A DNA stretch of 64,000 nucleotides from JAIEPM01 sp964546815 (GTDB lineage: Bacteria; Cyanobacteriota; Vampirovibrionia; Obscuribacterales; Obscuribacteraceae): assembly GCA_964546815.1 (NCBI GenBank), contig CAZJLR010000006.1:1-64000 (forward strand), written 5' to 3'. The notes beneath the pieces are model-generated. The model made no database searches, was not told where the DNA came from, and saw only the letters and a program-made list of their open reading frames with translations. Position numbers and translations under genes: made by a program. Shown piece by piece: positions 55,795-64,000 of the stretch (within the stretch, counting starts at the first letter, position 1; every line of letters starts with the position of its first letter).

Positions 55795-56010
55795 CTATTT
55801 CCTGAAGACGGTTATCCAGAGCATTAGAACGAGAGTCGTCAGCCCGGCAATAATTGCCAAGAAAATATTGTCGGAGAAATGTATAATAAGCATTTCTAGT
55901 ATTTCAGCCAGCACTGCACTTACAATAAATCCAAGCACAATGTTTCCCGAGCTATTCTTGTAAAATTCAAATACGGATCGCCTTGCCACGACCAACACCT
56001 TTGAAGACAA
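55795..56010 (-). CDS. Small two-TM membrane protein
   Basis: Up to 71 aa with two hydrophobic helices (LGFIVSAVLAEILEMLII; FLAIIAGLTTLVLMLWITVF) and a charged N-terminus. It is not recognised. The TTG at 56010 has no good SD; a GTG at 55989 has AAGG 8 nt upstream, giving about 64 aa. It lies on the opposite strand to the response-regulator gene, 109 bp away. Confidence 0.55.
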   Translation of the reverse strand: MSSKVLVVARRSVFEFYKNSSGNIVLGFIVSAVLAEILEMLIIHFSDNIFLAIIAGLTTLVLMLWITVFRK

Positions 56011-56119
56011 AACAGTGCACCTGAATAGACCCTGAAATTCCGAGTTTAGGCGATGAATGTTTCACCAATCTTTCAAGAACAGAATGTGACTCCACGCGCA
56101 ATCTCAAACAGGAAACCAA

Positions 56120-56788
56120 ATGAAGATTCTACTTGCGGAAGATGACCAATTTCTTTCTGATGGGCTTGCCATGATTTTGAGAGACTCTGGGTATACGGTT
56201 GATGTTGCTGCCAATGGCATCGAAACTGACATAGCTGTCGCCGTGCACGGGTACGACCTCCTTATCTTAGACCTGGGCCTTCCGCAAATGGATGGACTTG
56301 AGATTTTGAAAAGAATGCGTAAGCGTGGACAGAATTTACCGGTACTCGTTCTTACAGCCAGAGACAGACTTGAAGATATGGTTCAAGGGCTCGATCTCGG
56401 TGCAAATGACTACATGACCAAACCATTCCAAATTCCTGAATTAGAAGCACGCATTCGAGCACTTTTGAGAAAAGACCATTGGGCAAATCGTTCGATTATT
56501 GAATTCGGTACTCTCTGCTTCAACACAGTAACCCGCCTGGTGACTATTAACGGCGAAGCCACAGAACTTACAGCTAGGGAACTTGCAGTATTGGAAATTT
56601 TACTACAACGAACAGACACCCCTATTGGCAAAGAACGAATCGCCGATCTCTTATCTAGCTGGGACGAAGAGCTTACATACAACGCAGTAGGCATAATCGT
56701 TCACAGACTTAGAAAGAAGCTCGAAAGCGCCAGTATTACAATAAAATCACTGAGAGGTCTTGGCTATCGACTCGAAAAAGATTCCTGA
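56120..56788 (+). CDS. OmpR-family response regulator 2
   Basis: The 222-aa paralogue of the regulator at 22801, with the same length: LAEDDQF, phospho-acceptor Asp51 in ILDLGLP, MTKPFQIPELEARIRALLRK, and the winged helix (IVHRLRKKLE, SLRGLGYRLE). All receiver residues are intact. It is followed by its kinase with a 29-nt overlap. It sits among the trehalose and glycogen genes and is a candidate for regulating them; that is inferred only from position. Confidence 0.94.
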   Translation: MKILLAEDDQFLSDGLAMILRDSGYTVDVAANGIETDIAVAVHGYDLLILDLGLPQMDGLEILKRMRKRGQNLPVLVLTARDRLEDMVQGLDLGANDYMTKPFQIPELEARIRALLRKDHWANRSIIEFGTLCFNTVTRLVTINGEATELTARELAVLEILLQRTDTPIGKERIADLLSSWDEELTYNAVGIIVHRLRKKLESASITIKSLRGLGYRLEKDS

Positions 56789-58166
56789 AAAATCCATTCG
56801 AAAGCAGCTTTTATGTTGGCTACTATCACCACTTTGCGCACTCTGGTTAATCAGTACAGTTGTGGCATATTACCTTTCAGCAGGTTTTGCAAATGATGCC
56901 TATGATCGAGAGTTGCTAAATTCCGCCGATTCCGTCGCAGCAAGACTCCGGTCTGACGGCAAAAAGATTTGGGTAGACCTACCGCCTGCAGCCCAGGCAA
57001 TTCTTCGACACAACGACAAAGAAAAATTCTATTATCAAGTAATCAGGGAAGACGGCACACGAGTCTCAGGCGACATCGTCTTACCAGGACCATTTCCAAA
57101 ACTAGAATCACGAGAACCTGTGTTCCGCTATGCCAGACTCGAAGGGCAAGACGTTCGCGTAACAAGAATTAGAGTTGAAGTACCTAACATTCCCGAACAA
57201 ACAGTTCTAGTGCAAGCTGCAGAAACATTAAACAGCCGTCGCCTGCTAACAGAACAAATACTTCTAAGTATAGTTGTGCCGCAAATTCTTCTTATTGTAT
57301 TAGGCGCGCTTGCTGTCACACTTGGCATAGACCGGGGACTGGAACCGCACGCAAAACTAGAGAAGGCTCTTGCGAAGCGCTCACGGTATGACCTGACCCC
57401 GGTTTCAATTGAAGATGTACCCAAAGAAATCTACCCGCTGGTACTGGCAATTAACGACTTATTGAGCAGACTACAGCGAGACATCGATGCACAACATAGG
57501 TTTGTAGCAAATGCGGCACATCAACTGCGTACGCCAGTTGCCGGACTCAAGACTTATATTTATGCAGCCAAGCTTATTCCAAGCGCAGCGCGACTTAGCG
57601 ATCTCCTTGAAAAAATCGACACTGGCAGTGAGCGAATTTCCAGACTCACCAGCAAACTGCTGGCACTTGCTAGAGCCGAGCCAGGCAATACCGCCAGAAA
57701 ATTTGAAATTGTAGATTTAAATTTCATTGTTTCTGAAACCACTACCGAACTCTGTACAGAAGCACTGGCCAAAGAAATTGAATTGAAATTCGAAGGCACA
57801 AATACAGACGCTCTTATAAAAGGCGATTCTTCAGACTTGACTGAACTGACGGCAAATCTTGTCGAAAACGCAGTTTTATATACACAAAGGCGGGGTCGAG
57901 TTAATGTCCGCGTGACGAACATTGATGAAGTAATACTCTCAATCGAGGATAACGGCCCAGGCATTCCGGAAAAAGAGCAAGAACTAGTTTTCGAGAGATT
58001 TTATCGAATTCTAGGCACAGAAGCCTCAGGAAGCGGATTAGGACTGGCGATTGTCAAGGAAATTGCCAACGCACACTTTGCAAAGGTCTTGATAGAACCA
58101 GGCGCGAAAGGCACAGGCACAAAAGTAAGCGTAATCTTTCCAAAGCCATCTAATGTCCCCGATTGA
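56760..58166 (+). CDS. Sensor histidine kinase 2
   Basis: The 468-aa paralogue of the kinase at 23466: TM1 (LLCWLLSPLCALWLISTVVAYYL), a periplasmic sensor, TM2 (ILLSIVVPQILLIVLGALAVTLG), a HAMP-like linker, HisKA (FVANAAHQLRTPVAGL), and HATPase with NLVENAVLYTQ, EDNGPGIPEKE and GSGLGLAIVKEI. The start is uncertain: TTG 56760 has GAGAGG only 2 nt upstream, and no better start is visible near the paralogue's N-terminus. It overlaps the regulator by 29 nt. Confidence 0.9.
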   Translation: MAIDSKKIPEKSIRKQLLCWLLSPLCALWLISTVVAYYLSAGFANDAYDRELLNSADSVAARLRSDGKKIWVDLPPAAQAILRHNDKEKFYYQVIREDGTRVSGDIVLPGPFPKLESREPVFRYARLEGQDVRVTRIRVEVPNIPEQTVLVQAAETLNSRRLLTEQILLSIVVPQILLIVLGALAVTLGIDRGLEPHAKLEKALAKRSRYDLTPVSIEDVPKEIYPLVLAINDLLSRLQRDIDAQHRFVANAAHQLRTPVAGLKTYIYAAKLIPSAARLSDLLEKIDTGSERISRLTSKLLALARAEPGNTARKFEIVDLNFIVSETTTELCTEALAKEIELKFEGTNTDALIKGDSSDLTELTANLVENAVLYTQRRGRVNVRVTNIDEVILSIEDNGPGIPEKEQELVFERFYRILGTEASGSGLGLAIVKEIANAHFAKVLIEPGAKGTGTKVSVIFPKPSNVPD

Positions 58167-58202
58167 AATTTTCGTGAAATACTGGCTTGTTAAGCTAACT
58201 AA

Positions 58203-58287
58203 TAGGTGATTCCTGAAGGGTGCCTTGTATCCGTTCTCCTCTTCAACCACTCAAGGCTTGACACCGAGGCTTAGAAGGAATCACCTA
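58203..58287. repeat. 85-bp element with perfect 12-bp inverted ends
   Basis: TAGGTGATTCCT (58203-58214) is the exact reverse complement of 58276-58287. Inside, GCCTTG (58222-58227) pairs with CAAGGC (58252-58257), so a nested stem forms. It lies in the 235-bp space between the kinase and the debranching-enzyme gene. It may be a structured leader or a small inverted-repeat element such as a MITE; no second copy is seen in the window. Confidence 0.55.
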
Positions 58288-58401
58288 ATTTTAACAATAT
58301 GCGCGAACATAGCAAGGCAAAGGTGTGCGTGCAGATTTTCTGCAATTGTCCCGCAGGCACGAGGGGAATGGCGGCAAATCTGATACCGCAGTCAAGAAAT
58401 A

Positions 58402-60579
58402 ATGCAACCGAGCACACAATTCGAATACGAAGTAGATTCTAGACCTTTGTGCCAAGGAATGCCTTTCGTCCTGACTGATGCAGCTCATCCAAGGCTGGTT
58501 CTCAAATATAGCGATAAGTTTCTTGTGCTAAACAGGGAAGCATATATACCCGCTTGCAGCACACTTGGAATGGGCTACTATCAGGGCGACACCAGGTTTT
58601 TGAGCCAGTGGGAAATCTTGGTTGATGAAACTGAGTTGTCTTTGCTGTCCTTTGACGTCGAGAAAGGCTATGCTGGCAATTTCCTTTATACAAACCCTCA
58701 AACACAAAAAATAGCGCAACAAAAACTGATGGTAAACAGACAATTAATCTTGTCTGATTGTCTGCACGAAAAGCTGAGTATTGAGAATTTTTCAAACGAT
58801 GAAATTTCGATTGAGCTTTCAATAAAGTTCAGTTCGGACTTTGCAGACATGTTTGAGGTCAGGGGACTAAACAGACCCTCAAGGGGTCAGCGAATGCTTC
58901 CTCGCCTTGATGCCAAATTAAACAAGCTATTTCTGGCATACATGGGCTTAGATAACTGCCTTCTTGAGACCATAATAGAGTTTTTGAACCGCGGCCCAGA
59001 CGCGGTTATCGACGGCGCAGCAAAATTCCAATTAGTTTTGCCACCGCGAACCCCTGTCGACTTGGAAATAAAAATAGACACTTGCATGAATGGCATTTCT
59101 TCAAAACAAAACTTAGAAGAAACATGCTTTGCCGACTTACTTGCAAACGCAGATTACAAATACAATCTCTGGAAAGAGAGTTTCGCTCAAATAAATTGCG
59201 AACACGAACTTGTGAATTTCTCGATAATGCAAGGACTGAGAGATTTCTATATATTGCGACAAGCGACTCCTAATGGCGTTGCGCTGGCAGCAGGCATCCC
59301 CTGGTATTGTGCTGCTTTCGGCCGAGACAGCGCAATTGCAGGGCTGCAAATCCTGCCATACATGCCAGAGTTGAGCAGAGAATGCATTGAACTTTTAGCG
59401 GCATACCAGGGACGCGTGGTCAATGAGTTTAAAGCAGAAAGACCAGGCAAAATTATGCACGAATTGCGCCTTGGAGAACTCGCTCGACTGGAACAGATAC
59501 CACACACGCCTTATTACGGTAGCGTTGATGCTACAGCGTTGTGGCTTATCTTGTTTGCTAAATACATTGATTGGACTGCTGATTTTGAATTTGCGCGCAC
59601 ACATTGGCCCCAAGTTCTCGCAGCCTTGAGCTGGCTAGACAGTGCCAGCGAAAACGGATTTATTACATATATTCGCGAAAGTCCTGAAGGACTAGAAAAT
59701 CAGGGCTGGAAGGACTCTGGCGATTCAATTTGCCATGTTGACGGCAGCCTTGCCAAACCTCCAATCGCATTGAGCGAAGCGCAAGGATATCTCTATGCCG
59801 CTCAATTGTCTATCGCAAAAGTTGCCGAACTATTAGATACGCCTGCATTAGCAACTGCCTTACAAGAAAAATCAGCAAAGCTGAAAGCCAGATTTATTAG
59901 CGAGTTCTGGATGCCCACAGAAAACTTCCCGGCACTGGCACTTGACGGTGATTCTCAACAGGTACGCTCTATAAGCTCAAATGCCGGCCATTGTATTTGG
60001 ACTGGCATATTAGATGGCGAAAAAGCGCATCTTACTGCAGACCGATTACTTAAACAAGAAATGAATTCTGGCTGGGGAATCAGAACATTATCTACACAAT
60101 CAGCAAACTATAACCCAATTAGTTATCACAACGGTTCTGTATGGCCACACGATAACGCAATTTTGCTGGAAGGTCTGCGAAACATCGGGCGCATAAAGGA
60201 AGGGCACAAAATTATGAGATCACTTTTGTCCGTCTCTCAGCACCAACAAGATTTTCGACTACCTGAATTATTCTGCGGTTTTGAACGCACAGACTGGAAC
60301 AAACCAGTTGATTATCCGACTGCCTGTTCTCCCCAGGCCTGGTCAGCTGGCACCATCTTTCAAATGCTCTCAGCATGCATCAACTTCCAAGCTGATGCAA
60401 AAAATAAAACGCTGAAAATTGTAGAACCGTGCTTACCCGATTGGCTTGGAGGTCTAACGATTCGAAATCTTAAAATTGGACAATCAGAGCTTGATATAGC
60501 CTTTGAAGCCGCAAATGAGAATACCTATTGCAAGATTCTCAGAAAAGCGGGGCGGCTCCGCGTGATTATAGAAACCTAG
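58402..60579 (+). CDS. Amylo-alpha-1,6-glucosidase (glycogen debranching-type)
   Basis: The 725-aa protein has an N-terminal beta-rich domain of the GDE_N_bis type (VLNREAYIPACSTLGMGYYQGDTRFLSQWEI), then an (alpha/alpha)6 toroid of the glycogen-debranching C-terminal/MGH family, with GIPWYCAAFGRDS (a signature of this family), IRESPEGLENQGWKDSGDS, and FDVDYHNGSVWPHDN-like YHNGSVWPHDNAI. It probably acts on alpha-glucan or related oligosaccharides. It lies with a GT4 gene and otsB downstream on the same strand. No strong SD is seen before ATG 58402. Confidence 0.85.
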   Translation: MQPSTQFEYEVDSRPLCQGMPFVLTDAAHPRLVLKYSDKFLVLNREAYIPACSTLGMGYYQGDTRFLSQWEILVDETELSLLSFDVEKGYAGNFLYTNPQTQKIAQQKLMVNRQLILSDCLHEKLSIENFSNDEISIELSIKFSSDFADMFEVRGLNRPSRGQRMLPRLDAKLNKLFLAYMGLDNCLLETIIEFLNRGPDAVIDGAAKFQLVLPPRTPVDLEIKIDTCMNGISSKQNLEETCFADLLANADYKYNLWKESFAQINCEHELVNFSIMQGLRDFYILRQATPNGVALAAGIPWYCAAFGRDSAIAGLQILPYMPELSRECIELLAAYQGRVVNEFKAERPGKIMHELRLGELARLEQIPHTPYYGSVDATALWLILFAKYIDWTADFEFARTHWPQVLAALSWLDSASENGFITYIRESPEGLENQGWKDSGDSICHVDGSLAKPPIALSEAQGYLYAAQLSIAKVAELLDTPALATALQEKSAKLKARFISEFWMPTENFPALALDGDSQQVRSISSNAGHCIWTGILDGEKAHLTADRLLKQEMNSGWGIRTLSTQSANYNPISYHNGSVWPHDNAILLEGLRNIGRIKEGHKIMRSLLSVSQHQQDFRLPELFCGFERTDWNKPVDYPTACSPQAWSAGTIFQMLSACINFQADAKNKTLKIVEPCLPDWLGGLTIRNLKIGQSELDIAFEAANENTYCKILRKAGRLRVIIET

Positions 60580-60599
60580 CAGCACACAGGAAAACAAAA

Positions 60600-61658
60600 A
60601 TGCGTATTGCACAAATTGCTCCTCTTACAGAAAGAGTTCCTCCAGTTGGTTATGGTGGCACCGAACTTGTAATCAGCCTCTTAACGGAGGAACTTTCTAG
60701 ACGAGGGCATGAAGTCACATTATTTGCGACGAGTGATTCCCAAACAGAAGCACGGCTCGTGTCGGCGGCAACGAGAGGACTTCGCCAATCGGGAATTGCC
60801 CAAAGACGCTGGGCTGCCTATGAAATGAAATCGCTCATTAGATTGGAAAAAATGCAAGATGACTTCGACATTGTGCACAATCACGCTGGATATTTGGCAC
60901 TGCCATTCTTGCGCAATTTGAGCCGCAAATCAGTAACAACCCTGCATAATCCTGTTAAAGAATATTGCAGCGAAATTTTTCTTGCATACAAAGACCTGCC
61001 ATTCGTTGCAATAAGCAACGCCTACAGGCTGCGCAACTATCCGAATGAACTCAATTATGTCGCAACAATCCACAACGGTATAGACATTCAATCATTCGAC
61101 TACCGGCGAAGCAATCAGGGAGCTTACCTATTGTTTGTCGGGCGAATGTGCGCTGATAAAGGCCCTGTTGAAGCTATAGAGATCGCAAACAGGCTAGAAC
61201 TACCAATTGTCCTTGCTGGAAAAATAGACAAAGATGATCGAGAGTATTTCAACGAACTGGTTCGTCCTTTGCTTAGCAAACCTGAAGTACAGTATGTTGG
61301 TGAAGTATCAACGCAAGTAAAAAACGGACTATACAGTTCCGCAATTGCCACCATTTGCCCTGTAAAATACGAAGAACCATTCGGTTTGGTACTAGCTGAA
61401 TCCATCGCATGCGGAACCCCTGTTATGGCACTGGCAAGGGGAGCCGTACCCGAGGTAATTGTAGACGGCGAAAGCGGTATTGTATGCGATACCATTGACG
61501 ATCTGGTAAAGAGATTTCCAGAAATCAGGAGCATCGACAGATCTATATGTCGGAGCCGAGCCGAATTGCTATTCAGCAAGGAACGTATGGCTGATCAATA
61601 CGAGGCTCTGTACAAGAGACTCTGCGTATCGCATCTTGATACCAGCCAGAGGCGATAA
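60600..61658 (+). CDS. GT4-family glycosyltransferase
   Basis: The 352-aa protein has the GT-B fold: RIAQIAPLTERVPPVGYGGTEL at the N-terminus (a donor/acceptor loop of this family) and the C-terminal nucleotide-sugar motif EEPFGLVLAESIACGTPVMA. In related organisms such enzymes are annotated as trehalose/glycogen-linked or mannosyl transferases; the acceptor here is not known. ATG 60600 is used because AGGAAAA lies upstream; an in-frame opening at 60528 overlaps the debranching gene. It is 20 bp past the debranching stop and 37 bp before otsB. Confidence 0.85.
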   Translation: MRIAQIAPLTERVPPVGYGGTELVISLLTEELSRRGHEVTLFATSDSQTEARLVSAATRGLRQSGIAQRRWAAYEMKSLIRLEKMQDDFDIVHNHAGYLALPFLRNLSRKSVTTLHNPVKEYCSEIFLAYKDLPFVAISNAYRLRNYPNELNYVATIHNGIDIQSFDYRRSNQGAYLLFVGRMCADKGPVEAIEIANRLELPIVLAGKIDKDDREYFNELVRPLLSKPEVQYVGEVSTQVKNGLYSSAIATICPVKYEEPFGLVLAESIACGTPVMALARGAVPEVIVDGESGIVCDTIDDLVKRFPEIRSIDRSICRSRAELLFSKERMADQYEALYKRLCVSHLDTSQRR

Positions 61659-61695
61659 ATATGCCTATATTCAATAAATGACGAAGGAGCAAAAC

Positions 61696-62493
61696 ATGCT
61701 TAGGTCAAAGTCAGCTAGAACACGCGGTCTTGCAGAACTCACATTGATGGTTCCCGCCGGCAAGCAGCTTTTCTTGATTTTCGACCGCGACGGCACTCTG
61801 GTGCCCATTGCTGATTCACCTGCATTAGCCGTTCTAGAACCAGAGTTGATCGAAATTTTGAATAATTTCGTTTCATTGAAAAATGACAGAGTTGCTGTAG
61901 TTTCGGCAAGGGGATTGAACAGCTTGCAGTCCGAATTCGACTCAAAGCGAATAATATTGGCTGGAAATTATGGACTAGAAATTAGCTTTCCGTCAGGGAA
62001 AACATTCATTCATCCAGAAGCAGAGGCTGTTCTTCCGAACTTAAGACTAATTCGAGATGACCTTCAAGAACTATTGTCAAACCACAGCAGCCTGCTCTTG
62101 GACGACCACAAATACTCCTACTGTATGCATTTTCACAAACTGGCTATAAATAAGAGAAACTCACTTCATCAACGCATCGAAAAACTTGAACAAATGCATT
62201 CAAAGCTGCATTTCAGAAGACTTCCTACAAGTTACGAAATTCTGCCGCCATGCAAATGGGATAAATCATTCGCCCTCGATAAAATTGCAGCTGAAATGCA
62301 AGACAAAAGCAACAATACATTTCATATTGCCTTTGGCGATTCAGTTGCTGATGATCCTATGTTTAATTGGGTCAAACACCGGAGTGGCATCAGTTTCAAT
62401 GTTGGTTACCGCTCAAATACTCAAGCAAATGTTCGCCTTGGCTCTCCAAAAGAGCTTCATAAATTACTTGAAAGCCTCCTAAAGATAGCCTAA
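61696..62493 (+). CDS. otsB: Trehalose-6-phosphate phosphatase
   Basis: The 265-aa HAD enzyme removes phosphate from trehalose-6-phosphate. It has motif I FDRDGTL (Asp30 nucleophile, Asp32), VSARGL (motif II region), the NYGLEI substrate segment, LDKIAAEM and AFGDSVADDPMF (motif IV). It completes trehalose synthesis with OtsA at 54226-55620. ATG 61696 is chosen because AAGGAG (61684-61689) lies 6 nt upstream; an ATG at 61678 lacks one. Confidence 0.85.
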   Translation: MLRSKSARTRGLAELTLMVPAGKQLFLIFDRDGTLVPIADSPALAVLEPELIEILNNFVSLKNDRVAVVSARGLNSLQSEFDSKRIILAGNYGLEISFPSGKTFIHPEAEAVLPNLRLIRDDLQELLSNHSSLLLDDHKYSYCMHFHKLAINKRNSLHQRIEKLEQMHSKLHFRRLPTSYEILPPCKWDKSFALDKIAAEMQDKSNNTFHIAFGDSVADDPMFNWVKHRSGISFNVGYRSNTQANVRLGSPKELHKLLESLLKIA

Positions 62494-62612
62494 ATCACGA
62501 AGGTTTCGCGAAAGAAATGACAGCCTTGAACAATTTGCTTATTTTACTGGCAATAGCTAAGATGAACGGCAGCAATTGGGACTGAAAGGTTGATTTGGAC
62601 AATGTCGCCAGT

Positions 62613-64000
62613 ATGAATCCACAAGACGCATCTATTCATATAGAAACACTACTCGCGCTGCTTTTGGTTGCATCAGCAACAGCGGTGACAATAAAATGGA
62701 TTCGAATGCCCTACGCAGTGGCTCTAGTCATTACCGGGCTGATAATTGGACTTTCAAAAATCCTGCCGCAAGTCTCTATGACCCCGGAATTGGTTCTGGT
62801 CATATTCTTACCGGCGTTGCTATTTGAAGCCTCGTGGAACCTCGATATAAAAGCGCTAAAACGCGATTGGCTTTCTATAAGCGTCTTAGCAACAATCGGT
62901 GTTGGTGTCTGCATGTTTAGCGTGGCAGTCATTCTTCACTTTGCCGGTAGAATGAACATAATGACAGCTCTGTTATTTGGAGCTATGGTTTCAGCAACCG
63001 ACCCTGTATCAGTAATTGCACTGTTCAGGCAAATGGGCATCGACAGGCGCCTGACAATGATCATAGAAGGCGAAAGTTTATTCAACGACGGTACTGCTGT
63101 CGTTGCGTTCAAGATTATGCTCGCTCTTGTACTAACAGGCGCACAAGCTGAACCACTTGGTACATGCACGAACTTCCTTGTAACCGTATTTGGAGGGGCT
63201 TTGCTTGGAGCAGTGATGGGTTATGTCGCATCTAGAATAACAAGCGCCTTTGATGACCATTTGCTTGAAATAACTTTGACAATGGTCACAGCATACGGCT
63301 CATATCTAGCCGCAGAACAGTTTCATGTATCTCCTGTAATTGCGGTCGTAGCTGCAGGAATCGTTGTTGGAAATTATGGAAGTCGAACGGGAATGTCAGC
63401 GACGACAAGATTGGCGGTTAACTCATTCTGGGAATATGCCGCGTTTCTAGTAAACTCATTGCTTTTCCTCCTCATTGGGATGCAAGTGCAAGTTCCACTT
63501 CTACTAAAACATTCCCAACTAATAGGGCTGGGCGTACTGGCTGTATTTATTGCCCGACTGGTTGTTGTTTACGGCATCTCCCCTTTTATCTCGACAGAAC
63601 GCCTGCCTATTCCAGACAAATGGCGCCACTTGATGTTTTGGGGTGGGCTTAGAGGCGCCTTGGTTATGGCTTTAGCTTTAAGTCTTCCACTGAGTTTTCC
63701 AGAACGAGAAGCAATTATCAACATGACATTTGGAGTAGTTTTATTTACACTTCTGGTTCCTGGACTGACAATGGAACCATTGGTGCGCTTTTTAGGCATG
63801 GCTCCAAAAAACGAAAAATTGAGCAAGTATCAAAAATATAAAGCCATGCTTATGGCATACAGAGCTGAGCTACTTTCAGTTACAAAATTGCTAGACGAGA
63901 ACAAGATTTCACTTAGCGCACATGATTCTTGGAAAGAACATCTACAGGAAAACATTTTGAGTCTCAGCAAAGACATTGAAAGTTTGCAACTTTCAGACTC
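62613..64000 (+). CDS. CPA1 Na+/H+ antiporter (3' end beyond window)
   Basis: The frame is open from ATG 62613 to the window edge, at least 462 codons without a stop. It has twelve or so hydrophobic helices and the CPA1 signatures SATDPVSV, IIEGESLFNDGTA and WGGLRGAL, so it resembles NhaP/YjcE-type sodium(potassium)/proton antiporters. After the membrane domain (about residue 405) a hydrophilic cytoplasmic tail begins (KYQKYKAMLMAYRAELL). The stop lies outside the window. It is 119 bp after otsB on the same strand and may belong to the same stress operon. Confidence 0.85.
   Translation, partial: MNPQDASIHIETLLALLLVASATAVTIKWIRMPYAVALVITGLIIGLSKILPQVSMTPELVLVIFLPALLFEASWNLDIKALKRDWLSISVLATIGVGVCMFSVAVILHFAGRMNIMTALLFGAMVSATDPVSVIALFRQMGIDRRLTMIIEGESLFNDGTAVVAFKIMLALVLTGAQAEPLGTCTNFLVTVFGGALLGAVMGYVASRITSAFDDHLLEITLTMVTAYGSYLAAEQFHVSPVIAVVAAGIVVGNYGSRTGMSATTRLAVNSFWEYAAFLVNSLLFLLIGMQVQVPLLLKHSQLIGLGVLAVFIARLVVVYGISPFISTERLPIPDKWRHLMFWGGLRGALVMALALSLPLSFPEREAIINMTFGVVLFTLLVPGLTMEPLVRFLGMAPKNEKLSKYQKYKAMLMAYRAELLSVTKLLDENKISLSAHDSWKEHLQENILSLSKDIESLQLSD

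Overview
The window is 64 kb of bacterial chromosome with mid-range GC, frequent GTG/TTG starts and clear Shine-Dalgarno (SD) sites. No rRNA, tRNA, phage, IS or CRISPR was found. Large Ser/Thr kinases with TPR tails, VIT/VWA proteins, TadE-like proteins and a giant secreted adhesin would suit a Melainabacteria/Vampirovibrionia (Obscuribacter-like) genome. That placement is inference from gene style and memory, not a measured phylogeny.

Layout: (1) 0.4-6.3 kb holds folK, a SAM hydrolase (DUF62), a Ser/Thr kinase with TPRs, a MazF-like protein with a long hydrophilic tail, a 70-residue unknown with its own promoter and terminator, a stand-alone B12-binding protein and a small membrane protein. 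(2) 6.35-16.9 kb is the most unusual block. A MerR regulator overlaps a 982-aa VIT/VWA protein, a 1002-aa paralogue lies about 7 kb further on, and between them on the other strand sit three tandem TadE-like genes and a single-TM protein. A 43-bp operator/promoter sequence is identical at both VIT loci, but at the second locus merR is reduced to ATG-GAG-AGA-TAA and replaced by a structured leader. (3) 17-29.2 kb carries an MFS transporter, an alpha/beta hydrolase with a large unknown C-terminal half, an MtnX-like HAD phosphatase, a class III aminotransferase, an OmpR-type two-component system, a second Ser/Thr kinase with TPRs, an ABM-domain membrane protein and an apparently exported arginase-fold protein. 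(4) 29.6-40.8 kb is a compact purine operon, purF-C-D-N-SL-Q-M-H, closed by a strong hairpin terminator. (5) 40.8-43.6 kb contains a small unknown, a broken remnant of a benzoylformate-decarboxylase-type enzyme, and a ClC chloride transporter with CBS domains. (6) 43.6-52.2 kb is one giant beta-helix adhesin interrupted by a 100-N scaffold gap. The gap falls inside a 621-bp tandem repeat; the repeat predicts a true gap of 339 bp, which restores a single reading frame. (7) 52.4-64 kb has two receiver-like proteins whose phospho-acceptor Asp is Arg, then otsA, a second two-component system, a glycogen-debranching-type glucosidase, a GT4 glycosyltransferase, otsB and a CPA1 Na+/H+ antiporter that runs off the window. 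This looks like an osmotic or desiccation-stress island.

How the parts fit: the MerR protein probably controls both VIT genes through the shared operator. The pur genes make IMP from PRPP as one transcript. OtsA and OtsB make trehalose through trehalose-6-phosphate, and the neighbouring debranching enzyme, glycosyltransferase and antiporter fit compatible-solute and ion homeostasis. Four phospho-signalling systems (two Ser/Thr kinases and two HK/RR pairs) and two pseudo-receivers in 64 kb suggest a regulation-rich organism.
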